From assembly GCA_004297765.1 (NCBI GenBank), contig SCTZ01000140.1, positions 25,522 to 89,521 of the forward strand: a stretch of DNA of 64,000 nucleotides, given 5' to 3'. Position 1 is the first letter of the stretch, and every line of letters begins with the position of its first letter. Below the pieces are notes generated by a model that ran no database searches, was not told the origin of the DNA, and saw nothing but the letters and a program-made list of their open reading frames with translations. This stretch comes from Chloroflexota bacterium. GTDB lineage: Bacteria; Chloroflexota; Dehalococcoidia; FW602-bin16. The position numbers and the translations under genes are program-made. Of this stretch, positions 54,631 to 62,929 are shown in pieces.

Positions 54631-54801
54631 ATGATCACCGCCACAACCTGCACCCGCTGCCGAAAGCCCGTGCCGCACGTGACGCCGCTCTCCTTCGGCT
54701 GCTTCTGCGAATCCTGCCTGGGGTGGCTGAAGTGGCTCCGCGTCCAGGCTCACGCCCTCCGAGAAGAGCGGGAGAAGCACGGAGCGGGATACGTGCCGTA
54801 G
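54631..54801 (+). CDS. Zn-ribbon small protein
   Basis: MITATTCTRCRKPVPHVTPLSFGCFCESCLGWLKW; SD GGAGGGG. Confidence 0.5.
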   Translation: MITATTCTRCRKPVPHVTPLSFGCFCESCLGWLKWLRVQAHALREEREKHGAGYVP

Positions 54802-54821
54802 GGAGATGCGGACACAAGAAA

Positions 54822-54945
54822 GCCGCCACGTGGTTCAGACGTGGCGGCCGATTTGAGGGATGTGCCCCTCAGGACCTGACAAGTCAATTGTAACGGAGCC
54901 TGACGGCTGGCGCAATTCCTCCCACCGCGATCACACGGAAGGAGG
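54822..54945 (+). ncRNA. Structured non-coding element, copy B
   Basis: Same 10-bp stem GCCGCCACGT/ACGTGGCGGC and 6-bp stem TGAGGG/CCCTCA as 35941-36063, different loops; CCTCC...GGAGG retained. Confidence 0.6.
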
Positions 54946-54952
54946 ATCCGAA

Positions 54953-55252
54953 TCAACTGGCCGATTTCTGGCGCGCCCGCATCTCGGCAAGCTTCTCTTT
55001 CACCCACACGCGGACAAGGGTGGAGGAGGGTACGCCTATGCGCTGCCCTTCCTCCATGAGTGCATCCAGGTCCTCCACATCGAAACGCACCTGTAGCGTG
55101 TGCACTAAGGGGCGCTTGACGCGCAGCGGCTCATCGAGGATCTCCGTGCCTTCGTAGTCAAGCGGGCTATGCGTGTCCCAAAAGTCGGCCGCTTCCTCCC
55201 TGGTTGCAAACGCGGGCAGAGGTAGCTTCTTCTTGCGTGGCATGGTAATCAC
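54953..55252 (-). CDS. BrnA/CopG-like antitoxin
   Basis: LPLPAFATREEAADFWDTHSPLDY...VQVRFDVEDLDALMEEGQRIGVPSSTLVRVWVKEKL. Confidence 0.65.
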   Translation of the reverse strand: MITMPRKKKLPLPAFATREEAADFWDTHSPLDYEGTEILDEPLRVKRPLVHTLQVRFDVEDLDALMEEGQRIGVPSSTLVRVWVKEKLAEMRARQKSAS

Positions 55253-55524
55253 CTCTTTCGGCTGAAGTAGCGGCGCTCCGCGGGAGTCATATCGCGCGCG
55301 GTGACAATCCTAAAGTCGCCGGGCTGATCCGTTTCTTCGACGACCACCACGAGATAGCGGCCCGCGGTCGTTCGTCCGAGTAGCTGAAATCGTCCATCCC
55401 TGGTGTGCAGAAGGCGATGAGCCCCGAAACAGACATCCGCCACCTCGCTATACCGCACATGATGGCGGGCGATATGGGTCTCCGTCGCTTCGTCCCATTG
55501 GATCTGCTCGATGGGTAGACCCAT
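55249..55524 (-). CDS. BrnT-like toxin
   Basis: IQWDEATETHIARHHVRYSEVADVCFG..RLLHTRDGRFQLLGRTTAGRYLVVVVEE..RIVTARDMTPAERRYF. Confidence 0.75.
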   Translation of the reverse strand: MGLPIEQIQWDEATETHIARHHVRYSEVADVCFGAHRLLHTRDGRFQLLGRTTAGRYLVVVVEETDQPGDFRIVTARDMTPAERRYFSRKR

Positions 55525-55587
55525 TCAGCCCCCTTCTGTGAAGTATTGTAGTACAGACCATCGCGCACTGTCAACGGTTGTCGTTGA

Positions 55588-55627
55588 CAAAAGCGCCCAG
55601 GGACACCGCATCCCCCGGGCGCTTTTC
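55588..55627. terminator. Terminator-like hairpin
   Basis: AAAAGCGCCCAGGG...CCCCCGGGCGCTTTT. Confidence 0.7.
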
Positions 55628-55711
55628 TATGCCGCAGACCCATTGACAGGCTGAGCCATTAAGGTGTAGGATAGACCATGTGAAGCCATTAACGCACATA
55701 CGGGAGGCAAC

Positions 55712-55909
55712 ATGGGGATCGATGCAGACCAACTTTACACCGTGAAGGAGGTGGAAGAGCTTCTCGGGCTAAGCAGGAATGTCGTTCTCCGTTTGCTCAA
55801 TCAAGGGGAGCTTCGGGGAGCCAAGCTCGGGGTGCGGCAATGGCGTATCAAGGGAAGCGATATACTCGAGTACTACGAGCGTAAAGCTTCAGAGAGGAGG
55901 AAGGACTGA
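55712..55909 (+). CDS. Excisionase-family HTH (MerR-like helix-turn-helix)
   Basis: LYTVKEVEELLGLSRNVVLRLLNQGELRGAKLGVRQWRIKGSDILEYYE. Confidence 0.8.
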   Translation: MGIDADQLYTVKEVEELLGLSRNVVLRLLNQGELRGAKLGVRQWRIKGSDILEYYERKASERRKD

Positions 55910-56056
55910 GGAATCACAACCAAATAAAGCGGCGCCGGAGTGGTCATAACACCCCGGCGCCAGTGCTCACGTCCCCGATCAGGAGCCGTTTGCGTCCTCT
56001 ATTTTACCACGAAGCGGCTCCAGTCAACAGATTTTGATGTGTAAGGGAGTCGCGCT

Positions 56057-56488
56057 ATGTCACGAGAGAATCCCCGTTGGACGTCCCGCCTCACGCCGGT
56101 AGAATCCCCGCGCGATCTCATCCAGGCGATCGTCTCTGAAGGGGTCGATCGCATCTTGCTTGGTCCCGTTGCTATCTGTGACGGGCTCTCCGTCTTTCGC
56201 TGGATGCAAGCCAAAGGGCTTTGCTTCGATGACGCCGGCGAGGTCGATCTCTTTTACCGAACGCTCATCGAGGAGGCCGTGAATCTCAGCGCACTTCTGG
56301 GCTACGGTCTGGCGACAGTTCAGCCCCAGATGGGCGACAGCGAAAGCACGCTTGAGGCGGCGATCACCGCGGCGAAGCTCACCACCTACCGTATCAGCAC
56401 TCAGGCCGATATCGACGTCCATTCTGCGATTCAGGAACGGATCTCCAAGCCGCGACGAAAGGCAAAGGGCCAGCCTTCCAACGACTAG
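56057..56488 (+). CDS. Hypothetical protein
   Basis: 143-aa ORF. Confidence 0.55.
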   Translation: MSRENPRWTSRLTPVESPRDLIQAIVSEGVDRILLGPVAICDGLSVFRWMQAKGLCFDDAGEVDLFYRTLIEEAVNLSALLGYGLATVQPQMGDSESTLEAAITAAKLTTYRISTQADIDVHSAIQERISKPRRKAKGQPSND

Positions 56489-56521
56489 CCCTAAGCCGTC
56501 GCTAGCCCTCAGCGGCCCTCG

Positions 56522-57517
56522 TCATCGACGAGGGCCGTTTTCTTTGCCCGTTCGCTTCGCCTCCATCTGCGCCACCGGGCTATACTGGCAGTGCAGCTCC
56601 TCGATCCCAGTGTTCGCCATCCGACCGTATTTCATCGACATGGCGGAGCTTTCATGTCCCAGGATGGCTTGCAACCCATGAAGAGCACCCGAGGCGGCAG
56701 CCCAGTGCAGGGCAAAGGTGTGCCGGCACAGATGCACGCCCTTCAACGCTATCCCGGCCGCTTTCGCCCGTCGCTCGATCATCTGATAGAGCCCGGATGT
56801 GGTCAGCGGTCCGCCACGGGTGGAGAGGAACAGGGTTGTTTCGCTCGTATCGCACGGGCGTGTTCGCTTGTAGTGCCGGATGGCTCGGTCGACCTTGGGG
56901 CTGATGGGTACGAAGCGTTCCTTCGCCCCCTTCCCGTCGACCTTCAGTCTGTTGGGCTGAAGATTCACGAGCTGAGCGTTACACAGCTCAGAAGCCCTTA
57001 TCCCGGTGTCGAACAGAAGCAGCAGGATAGCGCGGTCTCGGACGTCGATGTCGGTTGGTCCATCGCAGGCGCGAAGAAGGTCGCTCATCTGCTGCTTAGT
57101 AAACGCTGGCTTGATCTTCTGGACCGCCTTGGGGCAATGGATCCGCTTCGAGCTGAACGGGCTTAGGGTGATCAGCTCATCCTTCTCGGCCCAGTTAAAC
57201 CAGGCCCGGACGGTCCGGAAATACGTCTGGATAGAAACGTCGCTGAGCTTCTTGTCCGTCTCTTCGTGCTTGCCCTGCAAGAACGCTATCCACTTCCGTA
57301 TATGATCGGGCTCTATCTCCTGGATATTGCCTGGCTGGCCATGCTGCCGGGCCCAGACAATAAACTGCTGGCAGACCCAATCGTAGCCCGCCAGCGTCTT
57401 AGGAGATAGATTCTCGATTTTTTTGGCAATGAGGAACTCTTCCAGAGCAACTCCCAAAGGGGTCAAAATCAGATGCTCTGTTGAGTCAGTAATCAGATGC
57501 TGTGTGCGCTTTTTCAT
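56522..57517 (-). CDS. Tyrosine recombinase/integrase
   Basis: LSPKTLAGYDWVCQQFIVW...LLLLFDTGIRASELCNAQL...HLCRHTFALHWAAASGALHGLQAILGHESSAMSMKY. Confidence 0.95.
   Translation of the reverse strand: MKKRTQHLITDSTEHLILTPLGVALEEFLIAKKIENLSPKTLAGYDWVCQQFIVWARQHGQPGNIQEIEPDHIRKWIAFLQGKHEETDKKLSDVSIQTYFRTVRAWFNWAEKDELITLSPFSSKRIHCPKAVQKIKPAFTKQQMSDLLRACDGPTDIDVRDRAILLLLFDTGIRASELCNAQLVNLQPNRLKVDGKGAKERFVPISPKVDRAIRHYKRTRPCDTSETTLFLSTRGGPLTTSGLYQMIERRAKAAGIALKGVHLCRHTFALHWAAASGALHGLQAILGHESSAMSMKYGRMANTGIEELHCQYSPVAQMEAKRTGKENGPRR
57467..57504. promoter_or_regulatory. Candidate integrase arm-type sites (right)
   Basis: AATCAGATGCTCTG (57467) and AATCAGATGCTGTG (57491), 24-bp period, matching left-end copies. 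Confidence 0.45.
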
Positions 57518-57567
57518 AATGCTCGCAGCGGGGATCGAAACCGTTGCGGGCAATGAGGATGCGGATC

Positions 57568-57618
57568 GGTGAGCCGGCTGGGACTCGAACCCAGGACCCT
57601 CTGATTAAGAGTCAGATG
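57568..57618 (-). repeat. attR: tRNA-Lys fragment (3' end to anticodon stem), anticodon reads CTT
   Basis: 50/51 identity to 21911-21961; single A>G difference at 57609 changes anticodon position 34. Confidence 0.88.
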
Positions 57619-57666
57619 GTCTTGGACCGCGTCCTGACGGGAAGATAGCAGGTCATGCTGCGAATG

Positions 57667-58023
57667 CTAATCACCCTCTCCGTCGGGCGCGCCGCCCATG
57701 GCCTGTACTAGTTGACGAAGGCGGATGGCTTCGGCTTCTAGCTCGTGCATGTTGCGCTCCATCTGAGAGAGACGTTCGCTCATATGCATGATGACCTCGA
57801 CGCCGGCTAGATTGACGCCGAGGTCGTCCATGAGACGCTGGATACGTCGGATGCGTTCCAGGTCATTGGGCGAGTATAGGCGGAAACGGCCCTGTGAGCG
57901 GCGGGGGGAGATGAGTCCCAGTTTCTCGTAGTAGCGCAGAATGTGAGCCTGCGTTCCTACCAGCCTGGCGGCCACGCTGATGACGTATAATGGCTCGTGT
58001 TCTTCCGATGTCATGATAATCAC
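57667..58023 (-). CDS. hspR: MerR-family heat-shock repressor (HspR-like)
   Basis: LYVISVAARLVGTQAHILRYYEKLGLISPRRSQGRFRLYSPNDLERIRRIQRLMDDLGVNLAGVEVIM; adjacent to dnaJ. Confidence 0.88.
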   Translation of the reverse strand: MIIMTSEEHEPLYVISVAARLVGTQAHILRYYEKLGLISPRRSQGRFRLYSPNDLERIRRIQRLMDDLGVNLAGVEVIMHMSERLSQMERNMHELEAEAIRLRQLVQAMGGAPDGEGD

Positions 58024-58144
58024 TCCGCGGCACTGGAACCGAGGGTAGGATCAAGAGGCTTCCTCGGGAACGCCCTGACCCCACCCTGCACAGAACGAAG
58101 GGTTTTTTCGGGGGACACCCCCGAACCCCCGGCCTGGCGGCACA

Positions 58145-59098
58145 CTAGCGCACCACCTTGTTCAGGTCGCGCATGCGCTCGAACAGTTGCTTCTCCTCCG
58201 GGCTCAGAGTTGTCGGCAGCACAGCTCGGACCTTGGCGTACAGGTCACCCTTCAGTTGGCTACCCAACTTGGGCATGCCCTGGCCGGACAGCCGGAAGAC
58301 CTTACCGTTTTGCGTTCCAGCCGGGATCTTGAGAGCCAGCTTGCCCTTTAGCGTTGGCACTTCGACCTCGCCGCCCAGGATGGCGTCCAAGTAGCTCACG
58401 GGGACTTCGACGTGCAGATCATCGCCCTTTCGCTCAAAGAGTGGGTGTGGTCGGACGTTGATCAGCAGATACAGGTCCCCCCTGGGACCACCGGCGATGC
58501 CTGGCTGACCCTCGCCAGCGATGCGCACACGCGAGCCGGTGGTCACGCCCGGCGGGATCTTCACTTCCAGCCGCCGCTGCCGCGTCTGACCGTCCGGCTG
58601 CGGCGCGGACACATCGATCAGGCGCGTGCCGCCGCTGTAGGCCTCCTCCAGCGAGATCTCGATGGGGTACTCGATGTCCTCGCCCCGTCTGGGGAACGGC
58701 TGCCGTCCAGCCCGGCCGCCCCGTCCGCCGCGCAATAACTCCTCGAAGATGTCGCCCAGCCCGCCGAAACCACCACCCATGTCGGCCCCGTAGGGACCCG
58801 TATCGGCGCGATGGCCACCAAAGCCGCCCGGCGCACCTCCACGGTAACCCTGACTGGTGAACTGGTCCGCATGCTGCCAGTTCGCGCCGAACTGGTCGTA
58901 CTTCTTCCTCTTCTCGGGGTCGGAGAGCACCTCGTAGGCCTCGTTGATCTCCTTGAACTTGGACTCCGCCGCTTTGTTTCCCGGATTGACGTCCGGGTGG
59001 AGCTTTCTGGCCAGCTTCCTATAGGCCTGTTTGATCTCCTTTTCGGTGGCGTCTCGTTTGACGCCAAGGATAGCATAGTAATCTTTCGCCGCGGCCAT
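58145..59098 (-). CDS. dnaJ: DnaJ/CbpA-type co-chaperone
   Basis: [56 protein letters not shown]. Confidence 0.95.
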   Translation of the reverse strand: MAAAKDYYAILGVKRDATEKEIKQAYRKLARKLHPDVNPGNKAAESKFKEINEAYEVLSDPEKRKKYDQFGANWQHADQFTSQGYRGGAPGGFGGHRADTGPYGADMGGGFGGLGDIFEELLRGGRGGRAGRQPFPRRGEDIEYPIEISLEEAYSGGTRLIDVSAPQPDGQTRQRRLEVKIPPGVTTGSRVRIAGEGQPGIAGGPRGDLYLLINVRPHPLFERKGDDLHVEVPVSYLDAILGGEVEVPTLKGKLALKIPAGTQNGKVFRLSGQGMPKLGSQLKGDLYAKVRAVLPTTLSPEEKQLFERMRDLNKVVR

Positions 59099-59344
59099 CT
59101 TCTTCTCCTGTCTGCCCCGAGCTCGGCAGAGGTACAGGCTGGCGTATTCGCCTCATCTTCTGCCACAGGCATGGTCTGCCTTGTTATCGATATTATACGA
59201 AACTTGAGAGATGGATGTAAAGTATGCTGTACAGGTCGTCCCATGTGCTGGGCTGTAATTCGTTGACGCCAGCACGTGTCTATGTTAGAGTCGCAGCGCG
59301 CTGAAGGAGAATACCAGCGTAGGAGCAAGCTAGAGGGACGAGCC

Positions 59345-60016
59345 ATGATCCCGATATCCGACCGGCCACGGGCCAGGCGCTTCCCGGTGGTCAACTACCT
59401 GCTGATCATCGCGACGGTGCTGGTCTTCCTGCACGAGATTTCCCTCAGCACAAGAGCCTTGGATCGGTTTCTTCTCGAGTGGGGTGCGGTGCCCGCTCTG
59501 ATCTCGTCCTATCTAAGCGGAACTAGCCACGACCCGCACGTGCCTTTGACGTTGGTAACGTCGGTCTTTCTACACGCCGGCTGGCTGCACCTGCTTGGCA
59601 ATATGCTGTTTCTCTGGGTCTTCGGGGATAACGTGGAGGACAGCATGGGGCATCTCCGCTATCTGGTCTTTTACCTGATCTGTGGGGCGGTCGCGACCCT
59701 GACGCAGATGGTGATCTTCCCGGATTCTCGCGTGCCCCTGGTCGGTGCCAGCGGGGCCGTCGCCGGTGTGCTTGGTGCCTATCTTATCCTCCACCCCACT
59801 GCCTCGGTGACCGTCCTGATGCCGGTCTTGCTGTTCCTGCCGATCGATATTCCCGCTATCATCGTGTTGGCCGTGTGGTTCGTGACACAGTTCTTCAACG
59901 GGCTTGCGGCCATCACCACGGCCAGCAACGCTACAGGCGGAACGGGCTGGTGGGCACACATCGGGGGGTTCGTGCTGGGAGCGATGTTGATCTTCTTTTT
60001 CCGAAGACGGCGCTAG
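59345..60016 (+). CDS. Rhomboid family intramembrane serine protease
   Basis: TSVFLHAGWLHLLGNMLFLWVFGDNVED...VPLVGASGAVAGVLGAYLI...HIGGFVLGAML. Confidence 0.93.
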   Translation: MIPISDRPRARRFPVVNYLLIIATVLVFLHEISLSTRALDRFLLEWGAVPALISSYLSGTSHDPHVPLTLVTSVFLHAGWLHLLGNMLFLWVFGDNVEDSMGHLRYLVFYLICGAVATLTQMVIFPDSRVPLVGASGAVAGVLGAYLILHPTASVTVLMPVLLFLPIDIPAIIVLAVWFVTQFFNGLAAITTASNATGGTGWWAHIGGFVLGAMLIFFFRRRR

Positions 60017-60052
60017 TGCTTTGTCACTGTGATGCTACAGGCAAGAACGTAT

Positions 60053-60135
60053 GGATCGGTCGGATCGGTCCGATCGGACCGATCGGTCGGCTTCTGAGGC
60101 TACGCGTCAGCAAATCGGTTACACGGCGTCAGTAA
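60053..60135. repeat. Dispersed intergenic repeat, copy 2 (GATCGGTCC family)
   Basis: GATCGGTCGGATCGGTCCGATCGGACCGATCGGTCGGCTTC..GGCTACGCGTCAGCAAATCGGTTACACGGCG. Confidence 0.75.
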
Positions 60136-60277
60136 GATCGCGTCTACGTAGAATACTTGCGGCATGGCGATCTGGCATGTATGCTGGAAAGCAGTACCGG
60201 ACGGGGTGTTGTACATTTCTCGGCCGTCGTGGCCGAGGAGTTGTTGGTGGGCGCTCCATCAGACTGAGGACTCGCGG

Positions 60278-61102
60278 ATGCCAGAGTTGCCTGAAGTCGA
60301 GACGATCAAGAATGATCTGGCGGGCCTGGTGGTGCGGTGCCGCATCGAGCGCGTCGAGGTGCTGGATCGACTGGTGGTGCGCTATCCTGACGTCCCCACT
60401 TTCGTTCAGCGTGTCGAGAGGGCTGAGATTCTCTCCGTGCGTCGCAGGGCCAAGTACCTGCTCCTCTCTCTTTCTTCGGGGTACATCCTATCCATTCAGC
60501 TCATGGTGACCGGGCAGCTTCTGGCGACAAAGCCGGAGGAGCCAAGACGCAAAGGTCTGCGTTTGATCTTCGATCTGGACGACGGCTCGCAGTTGCGCCT
60601 GGTGGATAGCAGTTTTCTGGCGCGGGTGGGCGCTCTCAGCGAGGGAGAGCTGGAGAGCGAGTTTCATCTGGACGAGTTGGGTCCCGAGGCCAATGCGCCC
60701 GATCTCACTCTGGAGCGCTTCAAGGAGAGGCTGCGCGCGCGGCGGGGGATGATCAAGCCTTTGCTGCTTGATCAGCGTCTCGTGGCGGGGCTGGGGAACA
60801 TCTATGCTGACGAGGTGCTATTTGCCGTGCGCATTGGCCCGCGATGCCGGGTGGAGGACCTGAGCGACGAGGATATCTCGCGCATCTACGATGCCATGCG
60901 GCGCATTCTGACCGCGGCTATCGCGCAGCGTGGCACAACGACTCGCTCGTACCGTGATGTGCTGGGCCGCAAAGGTGCCTATCAATCGTCGCTCATGGTG
61001 CATGCCCGAGCTGGCCAGCCTTGCCCGTCCTGCGGGGGCCCTGTGCAAAGCTCCATGATCGGGGGACGGGTGGCGTATTTCTGTCCGGCCTGTCAGAGAT
61101 GA
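60278..61102 (+). CDS. mutM: Formamidopyrimidine-DNA glycosylase
   Basis: MPELPEVETIKNDL..., GLGNIYADEVLF, C-terminal zinc finger CPSCGGPVQSSMIGGRVAYFCPACQR. Confidence 0.95.
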   Translation: MPELPEVETIKNDLAGLVVRCRIERVEVLDRLVVRYPDVPTFVQRVERAEILSVRRRAKYLLLSLSSGYILSIQLMVTGQLLATKPEEPRRKGLRLIFDLDDGSQLRLVDSSFLARVGALSEGELESEFHLDELGPEANAPDLTLERFKERLRARRGMIKPLLLDQRLVAGLGNIYADEVLFAVRIGPRCRVEDLSDEDISRIYDAMRRILTAAIAQRGTTTRSYRDVLGRKGAYQSSLMVHARAGQPCPSCGGPVQSSMIGGRVAYFCPACQR

Positions 61103-61107
61103 TAGAA

Positions 61108-62826
61108 CTAGACTTTGACTGCGTTCAGCATCTGGTCTAGCAGAGATTTTATGTGAGCGATCGCGTCGTCCCATGGCACCATCTGGCTCTGGGCCGAGGT
61201 GCGTGCTTTGAGCTCGACGCTGTTGGCCCTGAGGGTGCGCTGGCTGATGGTCACGCGGAGCGGCATCCCCAGCAGGTCGGCGTCGTTGAATTTCACTCCA
61301 GCGGACTCGTCGCGGTCATCGTAGAGAACCTCGATGCCTCGCGTCTGGAGATCCTCAAAAAGGCGCTCGGCGGCGTCGACCACCTCCGGCCGATCGACGC
61401 CCAGGCTGATCAGGTGAACCAGGTAGGGGGCGATCGGGGCAGGCCAGATGATGCCGCGCTCGTCGTGGCTCTGCTCAATGGCGGCCGCCAGAAGACGTCC
61501 GAGTCCGATGCCGTAGGATCCCATCACGATGGGGCGCTGCTGCCCATCCTTGTCGAGGAAGGTTGCGTTCATGGCTGTGCTGTAGATCGTGCCCAACTTG
61601 AAAACGTGGCCGACCTCGATGCCTCTGGTCATGAGTAACTCGCTCTGGCAGCGTGGACACGGATCACCGGCTCGCGTGTTAGCGATGTCCGTGAACAGAT
61701 CGGCCGCGAAGTCTCGCGGGTAGTTGACGTTCCGCAAGTGGTAATCCGGGCGGTTGGCTCCGGCAACGTAGTTCGCGCCGGTGGTCACTGACGTGTCAAC
61801 TACAGTATAGACTCCCTGCAGACCTACTGGCGAGGCGAAGCCCGGGACCAGTCCGGCCGCCTCGACCTCCTCGTCGCGGGCGAGGCGCAGCTCAACCGCT
61901 TTCAGCGCGTTCTTCAGCTTGATTTCGTTCACGTCGTAGTCACCGCGAATGACGACGAAGACCAGGCGTGTGTCCGCCATGTAGAAGACAGCCTTCAGCG
62001 TGCGATAGGGCGGAATGTCCAGGAAGGCGGAGAGATTAGCGATAGTCTTTATCCCTGGAGTGGCGACCTCTTCCAGGGCACGCGGCTCCTCCGCCTCCAG
62101 GGCGATCTTGACACTCTCCGCGGCCTCTTCATTGGCGGCGTAGTCGCAGCGCGAGCAGTAGACGATCTCGTTCTCGCCGCTGGCGGCCAGGACCATGAAC
62201 TCGTGGTTCAGCTTGCCCCCGATGGCGCCGCTGTCGGCTTCTACGGCCACCGCGGACAGGCCGCAGCGTCGATAGACGTTGCTGTAGGCCTGCTTCAGCG
62301 CGTAGTAGCTGGCTGTGGCCGCCTTGTCGTCGACGTCGAAGCTGTAGAGGTCTTTCATGATGAACTCGCGGACTCGAATGAGACCGCCCCGCGCGCGCGG
62401 CTCGTCCCGAAACTTGGTCTGGAACTGATAGACCTTCAGCGGCATGTCGCGGTAGCTACGCACAAAGTGGCGGATGATGTCGGTGGTCAGCTCTTCATGG
62501 GTCGGACCAAGTGCCAGCGTGCGCCCTCGCCGATCGGTCAGCGTGAACATGATCTCCTTCATGAGCGCGTCGCGGCCCGTTTCCCGCCATACCTCGATGG
62601 GCTGGAGCACCGGCATCATCATCTCCTGACCGCCGGTCGCGTCCATCTCCTCGCGGATGATATTCTCGATCTTCTTCAGGGCCCGCCAGGCGAGAGGCAG
62701 ATAGCTATAGACGCCGGCTGCCGACTGGTAGATCATGCCCGCCTTGAGCAGAAGTTGATGACTGACGAGCTCTGCTTCCGCGGGGAGCTCCCGCACTGTC
62801 TTGCCAAGCAAATCGGACAGGCGCAC
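61108..62826 (-). CDS. proS: Prolyl-tRNA synthetase
   Basis: MRLSDLLGKTVRELPAEAELVSHQLLLKAGMIYQSAAGVYSYLPLAWRALKKIENIIREEMDATGGQEMMMPVLQP...LGPTHEE. Confidence 0.96.
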   Translation of the reverse strand: MRLSDLLGKTVRELPAEAELVSHQLLLKAGMIYQSAAGVYSYLPLAWRALKKIENIIREEMDATGGQEMMMPVLQPIEVWRETGRDALMKEIMFTLTDRRGRTLALGPTHEELTTDIIRHFVRSYRDMPLKVYQFQTKFRDEPRARGGLIRVREFIMKDLYSFDVDDKAATASYYALKQAYSNVYRRCGLSAVAVEADSGAIGGKLNHEFMVLAASGENEIVYCSRCDYAANEEAAESVKIALEAEEPRALEEVATPGIKTIANLSAFLDIPPYRTLKAVFYMADTRLVFVVIRGDYDVNEIKLKNALKAVELRLARDEEVEAAGLVPGFASPVGLQGVYTVVDTSVTTGANYVAGANRPDYHLRNVNYPRDFAADLFTDIANTRAGDPCPRCQSELLMTRGIEVGHVFKLGTIYSTAMNATFLDKDGQQRPIVMGSYGIGLGRLLAAAIEQSHDERGIIWPAPIAPYLVHLISLGVDRPEVVDAAERLFEDLQTRGIEVLYDDRDESAGVKFNDADLLGMPLRVTISQRTLRANSVELKARTSAQSQMVPWDDAIAHIKSLLDQMLNAVKV

Positions 62827-62929
62827 CTGGTTATCCTCCGGACGTATTGGGGGCTGAGGGGAGGGGCCGGGGAAAAGGGGGAAGGGGGTACGTGCCTCCC
62901 CTTTTGCCCTTGTTACCAGCCCCCAACAC

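Larger units (their letters stand above)
21910..57618. mobile_element. Integrated provirus (candidate tailless, membrane-containing dsDNA virus)
   Basis: Direct repeat of tRNA-Lys 3' portion (21911-21961 vs 57568-57618, 50/51 identical), tyrosine integrase adjacent to right repeat, excisionase-like gene, cI/cro-like divergent switch, replication gene, virion module. Confidence 0.85.

Noticed and set aside
57568-57618. Functional second tRNA-Lys gene
   Set aside because: Only the 3' end through the anticodon stem is present; D-arm and acceptor 5' strand are missing
21910-57618. Conjugative/ICE interpretation
   Set aside because: No relaxase, VirB4, or coupling-protein-like ORF seen; lysis, spike and virion-membrane genes favour a virus
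21910-57618. Tailed-phage (Caudoviricetes) interpretation
   Set aside because: No terminase large subunit, portal, prohead protease, tape measure or tail tube recognised on either strand; HMM search should confirm
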